From positions 1-64,000 of the forward strand of contig JABXJT010000021.1 of assembly GCA_013375455.1 (NCBI GenBank): DNA of 64,000 nucleotides. Direction: 5' to 3'. Under the pieces are notes generated by a model. That model worked only from the letters and a program-made list of their open reading frames with translations. It ran no database searches and was not told the DNA's origin. Position numbers and translations under genes: made by a program. This DNA is from Candidatus Helarchaeota archaeon. Lineage in GTDB: Archaea; Asgardarchaeota; Lokiarchaeia; Helarchaeales; HEL-GB-A. Positions within the stretch are counted from its first letter, which is position 1. The number at the start of each line of letters is the position of its first letter. Positions 17,112 through 26,477 of the stretch are shown here, in pieces.

Positions 17112-18020
17112 ATGACAATTCCGAATAATCCTTGGGAATTTTATACCCATCCTATCGTGCTTCTCACGTTCGGTATTGGCGCAGTAATAGTTATACTCGG
17201 GATTTGCGCTATAAAAGTGCCAAAATCAAGAAGATACCTCAAGCCGTTCTTTAAAATATATTATGTTCTTGCAATGGCGCCCTTATATGCGGTGGCAGGC
17301 CTACTTTATCTTTTCAGTATTGGAGAGTTAAACCTTTTTCGTAAATTTAAAGATAATAATTTCCAAGAAAAATTCAAAAATATCTACTTAGAACCTACAA
17401 AAACATTTGAAGACATGCGGCTCAACCCCCAAAAATATCGTCTTTGGATTGCCATTTTTATTTGTGTCGTATTATCCTTCGTTCTTCAATATATTGCTAT
17501 TGGAGTTGCCGAGAAATTTTATTCTGGGCAGGAAAGTATAATTTTTGGTGTAATATCATCGGAACCACCTCAGGTTGTGGATCCCCTTCAAAGATGGTTA
17601 ATGGTGTCAATTACTGGAATCTTCGTATGGATTCCTACTAAATTTACAATTCATTTTCTTGCCTTGAAATTTCATAAGTATAACAATTCTGATGAACCCA
17701 AAAATCGTCCTTGGTATGATAAAGTGAGATTAATCTATATCTCATGGGGGTATATCATCGCGGCTGACACAGTGTGGGCATTGGGACTTGGGATTTCACT
17801 GATCTTTTCAACTTGGGAGGGATTAATTTTTGCATGGGTATTTGTAATTATCTGTGGAATTATGGAACAATTTTTACAATTTTATAGTCTTCGAGGGCTC
17901 TATAAAATGGGGTGGTTTAAGGCAATCCTCATCTGGATAATATCAATGATTCCAGCTGCGCTCATGATTTTATTCTTACATTGGTGGCTTGGTCCTTTAA
18001 TTGTAAATACAATAGCCTAA
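17112..18020 (+). CDS. Multi-pass membrane protein, Yip1-like
   Basis: 302 residues with about seven hydrophobic segments: 14-33, 45-68, 112-132, about 162-185, 207-230, 236-255 and 268-297. Between the second and third lies EPTKTFEDMRLNPQKYR, the P-x-x-T-F...P pattern seen just before the first core helix of Yip1/YIPF-type domains. Yip1 proteins shape or sort membranes in eukaryotes, and prokaryotic homologues are mostly uncharacterised. Follows the Pycsar-like gene closely, so the two may be cotranscribed. The start at ATG 17112 has a second ATG 7 nt upstream in another frame. Confidence 0.6.
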   Translation: MTIPNNPWEFYTHPIVLLTFGIGAVIVILGICAIKVPKSRRYLKPFFKIYYVLAMAPLYAVAGLLYLFSIGELNLFRKFKDNNFQEKFKNIYLEPTKTFEDMRLNPQKYRLWIAIFICVVLSFVLQYIAIGVAEKFYSGQESIIFGVISSEPPQVVDPLQRWLMVSITGIFVWIPTKFTIHFLALKFHKYNNSDEPKNRPWYDKVRLIYISWGYIIAADTVWALGLGISLIFSTWEGLIFAWVFVIICGIMEQFLQFYSLRGLYKMGWFKAILIWIISMIPAALMILFLHWWLGPLIVNTIA

Positions 18021-18027
18021 AGCCTAT

Positions 18028-18052
18028 CAAAAAAAAGTAGTAAAAAAAAAAC
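18028..18052 (-). terminator. Double T-run terminator of ileS
   Basis: Read on the minus strand, the 40 bases after the ileS stop contain two runs of eight or more T separated by a few bases. Archaeal RNA polymerase stops at such U-runs without needing a hairpin. Confidence 0.55.
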
Positions 18053-18058
18053 TTAAAA

Positions 18059-21046
18059 TTACGCCTTTTGGAAGTAGAATTTAAATTGAGTGTCTTCGAG
18101 GGTAAGGTCGCCTTTGATCTTCCATTTTTTCGCTTTTTCAGGTAATTTAGTTGTCAGTTCCAGTGTTTTAGCACCAATCTTTTGTTTTAATGCAGTTTTA
18201 AGCTCCTCTAAAGAGGAAATCAACGATTCATCCTTGCTAATGATTACAATATCAATGTTTTCTTTCACGTGGAATTTGTTCTTCTTCCGCGTTTGTTGAA
18301 TATGTCGTTGCAGTTCTCGAAGTATTCGTTCAAGTTTGAGTTCCTCAGTAACTTGGAGGTCTAGCGCAACTACGGCATTTGGGATTTCTTTGATTGAAAA
18401 GAACTTGGAGTCGCCTATTTTTTGGGGGGGAAGCACGAGTTCAGTTGCTTTCACGTTGGCTTGGTTAGAGATGATATCAACCACGTTATCGAGCATGGGA
18501 ATCTCGCGTTTTGGTTGAACCAGTACTTTTAGGCATGGATAGCGTAATTTAACATTTGCTTCTTGGCGGATTGCTAAAACGGTTTCAACAATTAATTTAG
18601 CCTGCTCCATGGCGTCTTCTAGATCCTTGTTGATTAGCTTTTCATCGACTTCAGGCCATTTCTCGAGTTGTATGCTCTCAGGCGCATCCTTTTCCATGGG
18701 AACTACCAGGTATTGATATAATTCTTCAGTTAAAAACGGAATGATCGGGTGAGCTAATAGTAATAATTTCCGTAGGGCATAATAGAGGGTGCTAAGCGCT
18801 GCACTTTTCGTCCGTTCCGGCGCATCACGTCCAATACGGTCTCGTATGATGCGAATGTACCATCTACTTAAATCGTCAAGGATAAAATTTTGAATTATCT
18901 TTGGAATTTTTGGCAACGCATAACGGTCTTGAAGTTCGGTCAGTTCTTGATTGAGACTATTTATTTTAGAGAGCAGCCAAGTATCTTCTGGTTTTAAGTC
19001 TACTTTATCAAAATCTCCTTTAAATTCGAAATTAGCCATTTTCATAAAAGTTGTCGCAAACACATAGGTGTTATAAAGCACGCTGAGGTGTCTAAAGGTA
19101 TCTTTCAATTCGCTTCTAACGAATTTCATATCTTCGCCGGGAGCGGTGCTTCTGACACCGTAGAATCGGAAGGCTTCTGACCCATATTCTTCAATTACTT
19201 CTTCTGGGGCGATTACATTCCCTAGGGATTTGCTCATAGGACGTCCTTCTTCATCCATCACGAATCCGTGCATGTAGCAGGCATCAAAGGCTCTCTGCTG
19301 GGTGGAAACAATGCTTGAACTGGTAAGCGTGTTGAACCACCCACGAATTTGGTCCTTTCCTTCGAGAATGAAATCTCCTATCTTCCAATCGTCATAGTTA
19401 TCTAGCCGATCAACCGCTGCGTAGGCACTCCACATCCCTGAACCACTGTCTAGCCAAACATCGAGCACGTCGGGTATGCGTTTTTTGGTTCCACCACATT
19501 TACACTTCCAAGTCACTTCATCAATCCACGGTCGATGCAAATCTTCAGGAACCTCACCCGCTTTTTCTTCTAGTTCTTCGACGGACCCTATAACCTCAAC
19601 ATCATCACATTTATCACATTCCCAAATGCTGAGGGGTGTTCCCCAATAGCGTTGGCGACTGATGCACCAGTCCATTAGACCTTTGATCCAACTTTCAAAC
19701 CAACGACCCGCAAATTCAGGTTGCCAGTAGATTTTCAAGTTCTCCTCGACCATGAGGTCGTTTAAGGCGGTCATTTTAAAGAACCATTGGGGGATTGTAC
19801 GGTATATTAGGGCGCTCTTGCATCGCCAACAATGGGCGTATTCGTGCTCTAGTTTCGCATCAGAAAGGAGAACCCCCTTCTTTTTCAAATCTGCGATTAT
19901 GATGGGATCTGCATCTTTTATAAATTTCCCATAATACTTGCCACCTTCTTTCGTGAATTTACCTGCGGGATCCAATGGAGAAAACGCTGGAATGCTATAT
20001 TTTGTCTGTGGACCTGCTGCCGTGAAGTCTTCGATACCATGTCCTGGGGCGCAATGAACTAGACCAGTTCCTCCTTTCTCTAATGTAACAAACTCATCGG
20101 TTAGGATAATTGTATGCACTTTATCGTTCTCTTTTTCGAACGCAACATTGCGCGGGAGTTCTTCTGCAAGGGGATATTCATACTTGAGGCCCTCTAGATC
20201 CTCACCCAGGAATTCCTCAATTACTTCAAAATCTTTCTCCAAAGTTGCTTTGATAAACGTGGTCAGTTGCTTCGCGACTATCCAAATTTCCTCATCCACC
20301 TTGCATTTTACATAGGTAAAAGTGGGATGGGCCATCACCGCGAGGTTTGCGGGTAAAGTCCAGGGAGTGGTGGTAAAAATGACAAGATATTCATTCTTCT
20401 TGCCCTTCACGGGAAATTTTACGAATAGCGCGTAATCGTCAACGTTATAGTATTCGAATTCGTGCTTTGCCAGCGCAGTTTCGCAACGGGGACAGGTATT
20501 CAGCGGTTTCACACCTTTAAAGAGGTATCCCTTTTCCCATGCTTGCTTCAAGGCCCACCAGATGCCCTCGATGTAGCGGTTATGAATTGTCATATAGGGT
20601 TTTTCCCAATCATAGAAACAGCCGAGCCGCTTGAATTGGTCGTTCATCTTCCATAAATTGTTGATTCCGAACTCGCGACAGCGTTCAATGAACTTTTCGA
20701 TGCCGAATTCATCTTCAATTTGCTTTTTATTGGTAATACCCAGTTCTTTTTCCACAATTACCTCGATTGGAAGGCCGTGCATGTCATACCCGGGATTAAT
20801 TCTAACCAACTTCTCTTTACGAAGCATTGTATATCGAATGACAACGTCCTTTAGAACTTTATTCCATGCAGTGCCTAGATGGATTGCGCCCGTGGTATAA
20901 GGAGGGCCATCAATGAATTTCCAATCCGGCAAATCTTTTGTTTCTTCCCAAATCTTTTCGAATATCTTCTTGTCATCCCAGAATTTTAGGATGCGCTCCT
21001 CTAACTCCTGAAATTTCACTCGTTTTGGTAACTCTTTTACTGGCAT
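18059..21046 (-). CDS. ileS: Isoleucyl-tRNA synthetase
   Basis: 995 residues, class I synthetase. HLGTA (56-60) is the HIGH motif; HGLPIE and the editing domain with TTTPWTLPANLAV follow; PMSKSLGNVI is the KMSKS motif. The tRNA-binding C-terminal part is archaeal/eukaryotic in layout. Charges tRNA-Ile and edits valine. The ATG at 21046 has a strong GAGGTGA ribosome-binding site 7 nt away, which fixes the start. Transcribed alone, convergent with the Yip1-like gene and divergent from the aldolase gene. Confidence 0.97.
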   Translation of the reverse strand: MPVKELPKRVKFQELEERILKFWDDKKIFEKIWEETKDLPDWKFIDGPPYTTGAIHLGTAWNKVLKDVVIRYTMLRKEKLVRINPGYDMHGLPIEVIVEKELGITNKKQIEDEFGIEKFIERCREFGINNLWKMNDQFKRLGCFYDWEKPYMTIHNRYIEGIWWALKQAWEKGYLFKGVKPLNTCPRCETALAKHEFEYYNVDDYALFVKFPVKGKKNEYLVIFTTTPWTLPANLAVMAHPTFTYVKCKVDEEIWIVAKQLTTFIKATLEKDFEVIEEFLGEDLEGLKYEYPLAEELPRNVAFEKENDKVHTIILTDEFVTLEKGGTGLVHCAPGHGIEDFTAAGPQTKYSIPAFSPLDPAGKFTKEGGKYYGKFIKDADPIIIADLKKKGVLLSDAKLEHEYAHCWRCKSALIYRTIPQWFFKMTALNDLMVEENLKIYWQPEFAGRWFESWIKGLMDWCISRQRYWGTPLSIWECDKCDDVEVIGSVEELEEKAGEVPEDLHRPWIDEVTWKCKCGGTKKRIPDVLDVWLDSGSGMWSAYAAVDRLDNYDDWKIGDFILEGKDQIRGWFNTLTSSSIVSTQQRAFDACYMHGFVMDEEGRPMSKSLGNVIAPEEVIEEYGSEAFRFYGVRSTAPGEDMKFVRSELKDTFRHLSVLYNTYVFATTFMKMANFEFKGDFDKVDLKPEDTWLLSKINSLNQELTELQDRYALPKIPKIIQNFILDDLSRWYIRIIRDRIGRDAPERTKSAALSTLYYALRKLLLLAHPIIPFLTEELYQYLVVPMEKDAPESIQLEKWPEVDEKLINKDLEDAMEQAKLIVETVLAIRQEANVKLRYPCLKVLVQPKREIPMLDNVVDIISNQANVKATELVLPPQKIGDSKFFSIKEIPNAVVALDLQVTEELKLERILRELQRHIQQTRKKNKFHVKENIDIVIISKDESLISSLEELKTALKQKIGAKTLELTTKLPEKAKKWKIKGDLTLEDTQFKFYFQKA

Positions 21047-21222
21047 TTACACTCACCTCTACTGAAAGAATTAAGATGCGGAGGGTTCAGTGTGGATATG
21101 AAAAACAGCTTATTAGTCACAAATAAAATGATCCCACACTATTAACACCGTGAAAATTGTTAGAAGAATTTAAGGATAAATGGTTCTTAAAGCTTGTGTA
21201 TTAGCATAAGAGGTTTAACAAA

Positions 21223-22092
21223 ATGCCCCAAGTTTATACAGCAATCATCACACCATTTCAAGCAGACGGGGAGATTGATTACGATCTTATGGGTGAATTA
21301 ATGGCTTGGCAGTGGCAATCGGGTATGGATGGATTAGTCGTATGTGGAACGAATGGAGAATTTGCTTCATTGAGTTTTGAAGAGGTGAAATCTCTCTTAA
21401 AGTATGCTTTGGATAGAAAAAAAGGAGATGTAGAGATAATTGCAGGAACGGGCAGGGCGAGCTTGAAAGAAACCATAGCGTTATGCAATTTCATTGAAGG
21501 ATCAGCTGATAAGGCATTAGTCGTGCCGCCTTTTTATTTCAAAGAACTTGACCCGTCGGGACTCTATAATTATTTCGAGCGGCTACTGAAGGCTACTCGC
21601 ATCCCCATCATTCTTTATAACATACCAAAATATACAGGAGTATCCATCACGTCTCAGTTATTGAAGAAACTAGAAGTCCATAAAAACTTAGTTGGAGTAA
21701 AAGATTCTTCTGGTGCAATAGAAAATTCAGAATATATTATTCAAAACCATCCCACCCTCAAGCTATATGCAGGAAGCGATGCCTTGATCTATTCATCCCT
21801 TGAAAAAGGTGCGGAAGGGGCCATTTCTGCAGTTGCAACCTCGTTTCCAAAGGACGTCCTTGAGATTAAAAGTGAATTTCTTGCCGGGAAAAAAACTGCA
21901 GCTCAAGCAGCACAAGAGAAAGTATCAAAAATTCGGAGCATCATTAAGCAATTTCCTAATCGAGCAGCAATAAAATCAGCCTTATCCTTGTTAGGATTCC
22001 CTTTAAGTTTTGTAAGACCACCATTGGTGAATCTTACGGATGAGCAACAAAAAGATCTAAAAAATAAGTTAAGCCCTTATATAACTCGGTGA
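21223..22092 (+). CDS. Dihydrodipicolinate synthase/N-acetylneuraminate lyase family aldolase
   Basis: 289 residues, (beta/alpha)8 aldolase. Has GTNGEFASL (GTTGE motif), the tyrosine in ILYNIPKYTG, the Schiff-base lysine in GVKDSSG and AGSDALIYSSLEKGAEGAIS. Full family length. The reaction could be DapA (lysine/diaminopimelate pathway) or a 2-keto-3-deoxy sugar acid aldolase; archaeal members are often the latter, and no lysine-pathway gene is adjacent. Stands alone between ileS and a small minus-strand gene. Confidence 0.88.
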   Translation: MPQVYTAIITPFQADGEIDYDLMGELMAWQWQSGMDGLVVCGTNGEFASLSFEEVKSLLKYALDRKKGDVEIIAGTGRASLKETIALCNFIEGSADKALVVPPFYFKELDPSGLYNYFERLLKATRIPIILYNIPKYTGVSITSQLLKKLEVHKNLVGVKDSSGAIENSEYIIQNHPTLKLYAGSDALIYSSLEKGAEGAISAVATSFPKDVLEIKSEFLAGKKTAAQAAQEKVSKIRSIIKQFPNRAAIKSALSLLGFPLSFVRPPLVNLTDEQQKDLKNKLSPYITR

Positions 22093-22141
22093 GGATTAGA
22101 GTCTGAGAGAAAAAAGATTGTAGCTTGAAGGAATTAAGGTC

Positions 22142-22312
22142 TTAATACTCTCCGCGCATACCATCCCAGCTATCATCACGGTGCTCTTCAAACTTCTTTT
22201 TCTTCTTCTTTTCCACATTCATACTGAACCAAGGATCTTCTTCATAAAAGTCATCATCGAAGTCGTCTTCTTGATCCTCTTTCTTTTTTTTGGAGCCTTT
22301 CAATAATCCCAT
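22142..22312 (-). CDS. Small, highly charged protein, 56 aa
   Basis: Translates to 56 residues: a start MGLLKGSKKKKED, an acidic middle (DDFDDDFYEEDPWFSM, about 17-31), a six-lysine block and the C-terminus SWDGMRGEY. The strong amino-acid bias and lack of internal stops suggest a real small protein, perhaps a charged partner or tail-like adaptor. No Shine-Dalgarno is visible; an AT-rich TATA-like stretch lies about 20-35 bases upstream (22330-22350 on the plus strand). Function unknown. Confidence 0.5.
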   Translation of the reverse strand: MGLLKGSKKKKEDQEDDFDDDFYEEDPWFSMNVEKKKKKKFEEHRDDSWDGMRGEY

Positions 22313-22573
22313 ATTTATCTGTAATGGGTCTTTAAACTTAAATATTTTAAGATTTCACATAAAAAACCTAAAATAAAATAGGAATTTTGATTAGGAATAT
22401 TGGTCAAGACGATTTGACAACGTGAAGAAGCCCCAAGTCAACATCATTTTCATATTCTCTTTACTTGAAGTAATTTTTTAAATAATTAACCAAATGAAAA
22501 TGATAATTGAAATTATAGATTGGATGAACGTCGTGAAACTCTTGTTTCACGACATAACGTGTTGGAATCACCA

Positions 22574-22762
22574 ATGAAATTAAAGTATAAAGTTCTACTT
22601 GGAAGCCTGACATGCGTCGTGCTTATATTAGCGATTATTTTTTTAGAACTTCCATTACATCTCATGACTGCATTAATAATGATTATGAGCATCGTTGTTA
22701 CGTTCTTAGGCTTGGCATGTTATGAAGAGCAACAGGAAAAGAATGAGGTAATTAACAGATAA
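22574..22762 (+). CDS. Small two-helix membrane protein, 62 aa
   Basis: From ATG 22574 the protein is 62 residues: MKLKYK then two transmembrane helices (about 6-27 and 31-52), ending in a charged tail EEQQEKNEVINR. A longer reading from TTG 22520 adds 18 polar residues but has no ribosome-binding site. The next 280 bases, to the acyl-CoA ligase, hold no gene I can support. Function unknown. Confidence 0.5.
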   Translation: MKLKYKVLLGSLTCVVLILAIIFLELPLHLMTALIMIMSIVVTFLGLACYEEQQEKNEVINR

Positions 22763-23042
22763 GGGGCGCAAAAAATAGTTCATATAAAAAATTGATTATT
22801 TTTTTTCATCAGAATAATTCGCTCCATAAAAAATAGGGGATGCAATCAAGAACAGCCCACTGTAAAGTTTAGAAAATCTTAACCGTTTCAAAGATAAAAG
22901 AAAATATCAATCAACTTGCTGAAGACCTCTTCTTCGCAAATATAGATCCAAAAATAAAGACTTAAAAGAATAACAGCAAGAAATTTATGCGTTAAAGTAG
23001 TTCAGCATAATTTTTAGATTTTAACGAATTGAGGGAAAAGAC

Positions 23043-24788
23043 TTGAATTTAGAAAAACTTTGGTATAAGAAATTACCGAAATCATATCCAAAATCATTAA
23101 AGTATTATGAAGGAAATATTGCAGATTTTTTAGCAGGGTCCGCCAAAAAATATCCAGATCGGATTGTCATATATTTTTTGGGTAGGAAATTCACTTATGC
23201 TGAAATTGATGATTTAGTGAATCGCTTTGCAACTTCTTTACATAATTTAGGTGTTAAGAAGGGTGATGTAGTTGCTATTTTTCTCGCTAATTGTCCACAA
23301 TTTATGATAACATATTATGCCGCCCTGCGAATCGGGGCCATAGTTACATTCTGTTCTCCACTCCATTCTGAACCTGAAATAGCTCGTCACCTCATTGATA
23401 CAGGAGCTGAAACAATTATTACTCTTAAGTTAAAGTTCTTCTATGATAAAATAAACAATATCCGTGAACAGACGAAGCTCAAACGCATAATCATCTCTGA
23501 TTTTCGGAATTATGTAAGTACCAAAATTAAAATTCTATTTACGATTTTCAGGTTCCGACTCCTTGCAAAAGTGAAGAAAGCAGATTATATTTACTCCTTT
23601 AAAGAACTTCTGAAGACACCTCCAAATCCTCCAAAAGTGATTATCGATCCTAAGAAAGATATAGCAGTCCTTGCTTTAACGGGGGGGACCACGGGAACTC
23701 CCAAATGCGCGATAATTTCTAATTATAATGTTGTTGTAAATGTGACACAATTAGCTGCTAGCATGTCACCTGCACTAGGAGAGAAAATTAAACCAGAATA
23801 TATTCCAAAAACTTTTCCATCAGAGCCATTACGGAACGTGCAAGTGGTCATTCCGTGGTTTCACACGATGGGAAATAATGGTTATATGAATTTAATGGTA
23901 TTTTGGGCAATGAGCATCGTGCTTCTCCCGCGATTTGACCCTTTGGACTATATGAAAATAATGCGAAAATATTTGCCTACAATAATAGCTGGCGCTCCGC
24001 AACTATTTATTCCAATTTTGAATCATCCTAAGTTGGATAAATTCAAAAAAGATTTTGCCCAAATCAAAATTATTGGTTCGGGAGCGGCACCACTACCTGT
24101 AGAACATCTTAAAAATTTGAGGGAGTTAGTCAACCCTGGGGGTGGAATTATAATAGAGGGATACGGCCTCACAGAAGTTACGGCGGGAGCGATCATCGGT
24201 CCTGGGCTATTAACTCTTGAGCGAAAAGCTGGTAGTGTGGGTTTCCCCCTAATAGATACGGATGTAAAAATTGTTAACGATGATGGGGAAGAAGTCGAGG
24301 TAGGTCAGGAAGGAGAAATTATCATAAAGGGGCCGCAGGTAATGCTTGGATACTGGAAGGACCCAAAGGCAACGGCTGAAATTATCAAGGATGGTTGGCT
24401 GTACTCGGGCGACATTGGATATATGGATGAAGAGGGATATTTCTTTATTGTAGATAGAAAGAAAGATATGTTAAAATATAAAGGATATCAATATTCTTCA
24501 AGGGAATTGGAAGAAGTTCTACTTAAATATCCTGATATCGAGCAAGCCGCTGTAGTCGGTGTAAAGACGGAGATGGGAGAGATTCCGCGGGCTTATATAG
24601 TGTTGAAAGAAAATGCTAATGTAAAGCCAGATGATTCAGGAGCAAAAGCCATAAAAGAATTTGTTCATTCTCAAGTAGCACTCTATAAAAAAATTAAAGA
24701 GCTTATATTTCGTGACGAGTTACCTGTTACAATGACAGGTAAAGTACTAAAACGCGAGTTACGATCGGAAATAGAAGAAGAATCTTAA
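23043..24788 (+). CDS. Acyl-CoA synthetase (AMP-forming), long/medium-chain type
   Basis: 581 residues, ANL adenylation enzyme. P-loop LTGGTTGTPK, EGYGLTEVTAG (A5), YSGDIGYMDEEGYFFIVDRKKDMLKYKG (A7-A8) and the terminal catalytic lysine in MTGKVLKREL are all present. Activates a fatty or other carboxylic acid as its CoA thioester. TTG start with GAGG 8 nt upstream (23031-23034). 63 bp before the membrane beta-helix gene, same strand. Together the pair resembles the A-domain and the C-terminal part of Pls/PosA-type synthetases split in two. Substrate unknown. Confidence 0.9.
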   Translation: MNLEKLWYKKLPKSYPKSLKYYEGNIADFLAGSAKKYPDRIVIYFLGRKFTYAEIDDLVNRFATSLHNLGVKKGDVVAIFLANCPQFMITYYAALRIGAIVTFCSPLHSEPEIARHLIDTGAETIITLKLKFFYDKINNIREQTKLKRIIISDFRNYVSTKIKILFTIFRFRLLAKVKKADYIYSFKELLKTPPNPPKVIIDPKKDIAVLALTGGTTGTPKCAIISNYNVVVNVTQLAASMSPALGEKIKPEYIPKTFPSEPLRNVQVVIPWFHTMGNNGYMNLMVFWAMSIVLLPRFDPLDYMKIMRKYLPTIIAGAPQLFIPILNHPKLDKFKKDFAQIKIIGSGAAPLPVEHLKNLRELVNPGGGIIIEGYGLTEVTAGAIIGPGLLTLERKAGSVGFPLIDTDVKIVNDDGEEVEVGQEGEIIIKGPQVMLGYWKDPKATAEIIKDGWLYSGDIGYMDEEGYFFIVDRKKDMLKYKGYQYSSRELEEVLLKYPDIEQAAVVGVKTEMGEIPRAYIVLKENANVKPDDSGAKAIKEFVHSQVALYKKIKELIFRDELPVTMTGKVLKRELRSEIEEES

Positions 24789-24851
24789 ACCCTTCATTTC
24801 AATTTAAGTGAAATAAAAAAATAATTTTGAGTGAAATGGCTAGTGGGTTAA

Positions 24852-26465
24852 ATGTCTGAAAAAACTGACGAAATCGAGCCAGTTACACTCAGTTTAACAT
24901 ATTTTGTTCTATTATTTTTTGTGATGGCATGGGTTTCATTATTTCCTTCAGTTTTATTTGGATATTGGTTTTTTATAACCTTTCCATTTTCATTTAATCC
25001 CATTTATTTATTATCATTGATTCCTTTATTTTTCGCCTTATATGGTATTGCACTCCTCAGCTCGTTAATTTTTACAAAACTTGGAATATGGATTATCCAT
25101 AAGCGGATCACCTATCCAGAAGTTGGAACCTACCGTGTATCAATGGACGAACCGCAAACTCGTGCCTTTATGATAAAAATTAATATCAGAAGTTTTGGTA
25201 GATGGCTCTATTATTTTTTTCATCTTAAGTTTTTACGTGCTTTCTGGATGCGCCAGCAGGGTGTGAAAATCGGGAAAAATGTTAAATTGGCAAAGTACAT
25301 CGAGGATGAAGAATTTCAAGAATTCGGAGATAATACATATATGGCTAAGAGTGTCGGATTTTCTGGGCACATGATGGATAACGAGTATCTCGTAGTAACT
25401 GAAACAATTGTTGGGAAAAATTGTATTTTTGAGCATCTTTCAGGAGGGGTAGGGGCAACAATTGGTGATAATTCTGTGTTTAGAGAACTAACAGGCGCAA
25501 TGAAGGGATACGTCTGTCGTGGCAATGCCATTTATCAGGGTATCCCCTGTAAAAAAATTGGGGAATATTCAGATTTGTCTCCGGCTGAAATTGAGGAAGT
25601 GAAACAAAAAATTAGAGAAAAAGATAAAACAAATTACATTAAAAGAAAAAATGCACCTATCAAAATAAGTGGGGCTAAATTATTTACTATGAAATTATTA
25701 ATCGTTATAGGAGGCTGCCTATTCGCCCTGTTATTCCTATATTTATATTCCATACTCTTTCAAGCATTCTATTCTCCAACTAATCATCTATTAAATATTG
25801 CATTTTTAACCCTCGTCCCGTTTATTTTCATCATCACGTTGGGGTTTTTCAGTGTAGGGACCACACTCTTTACCAAGATATTTTTAGCGTATTACGATCA
25901 CAAAGCAGAAATCCCTGAGGGGTATTATGAATTGGACGATCCCCGTGCGAAAATCTTTAAGATTAAATATTTACTTCGCCTGTTTGGGTTACGACTTTTT
26001 CGCGCCATGCCCTTCAAGGTTGGAGATACCTTTGTAATGCGTTTCTGGGGAAACGTGACTTTCGGTAACTATATAGTTATAGAGAACGCTATTGTCGATC
26101 CCCAATACCTGGAGCTTGGAGATAATGTTGTCATGGCGGCGGGGGCTCGTATTCATACCCATGATATTATTAAAGGGAAACTTTACATCAAAAAAGTGAA
26201 AATTGGGAAAAATTCTATCCTCGGTGGGTGTTGCCATATCAAACCAGGCGTCGAACTTCCGGCTAGATCCATTGTCGCCGCCGCCGCGTGGTTTCGGAAA
26301 AACCGCAAATGCAAACGGCCCGCTCTCTGGATGGGAAAACCCGCCTTCGAACTTCCCCTTATCGCGCTCACCGGATCTACTGGCATCAAAAAGAAAGTTG
26401 TTGATGACAAATACGATAAAGCCCAAGCACAAAGAGAAATAAAAAAGAAGAAGATAAAAATTTAA
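24852..26465 (+). CDS. Membrane protein with two left-handed beta-helix (hexapeptide acyltransferase-like) domains
   Basis: 537 residues. TM pair at about 10-75, then a hexapeptide-repeat block at about 135-235 (VKIGKNVKLAKYI, GDNTYMAKS, TIGDNSVFRELTG). A second TM pair at about 277-345 is followed by a second hexapeptide block at about 395-480 (NVTFGNYIVIENAIVDP, LGDNVVMAAGARIHTHD, KIGKNSILGGCCHIKPGV). This TM-plus-tandem-LbH layout resembles the C-terminal region of Pls/PosA family synthetases. Probably moves an acyl group at the membrane. The last 200 bases of the gene are much richer in G+C than the rest, without frame damage. Overlapping minus-strand frames there are shadows. Confidence 0.75.
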   Translation: MSEKTDEIEPVTLSLTYFVLLFFVMAWVSLFPSVLFGYWFFITFPFSFNPIYLLSLIPLFFALYGIALLSSLIFTKLGIWIIHKRITYPEVGTYRVSMDEPQTRAFMIKINIRSFGRWLYYFFHLKFLRAFWMRQQGVKIGKNVKLAKYIEDEEFQEFGDNTYMAKSVGFSGHMMDNEYLVVTETIVGKNCIFEHLSGGVGATIGDNSVFRELTGAMKGYVCRGNAIYQGIPCKKIGEYSDLSPAEIEEVKQKIREKDKTNYIKRKNAPIKISGAKLFTMKLLIVIGGCLFALLFLYLYSILFQAFYSPTNHLLNIAFLTLVPFIFIITLGFFSVGTTLFTKIFLAYYDHKAEIPEGYYELDDPRAKIFKIKYLLRLFGLRLFRAMPFKVGDTFVMRFWGNVTFGNYIVIENAIVDPQYLELGDNVVMAAGARIHTHDIIKGKLYIKKVKIGKNSILGGCCHIKPGVELPARSIVAAAAWFRKNRKCKRPALWMGKPAFELPLIALTGSTGIKKKVVDDKYDKAQAQREIKKKKIKI

Positions 26466-26477
26466 TTTATTAGATAC

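Noticed and set aside
16518..18020. A complete Pycsar defence system
   Set aside because: No nucleotide cyclase gene next to the effector-like protein.
22860..22963. Short open stretch before the acyl-CoA ligase, reading like KENINQLAEDLFFANIDPK
   Set aside because: No start codon or ribosome-binding site and broken by stops upstream; at most a gene remnant.
25989..26432. Long minus-strand open frame over the end of the beta-helix gene
   Set aside because: Lies opposite a G+C-rich coding segment with clear hexapeptide repeats on the plus strand; a shadow.
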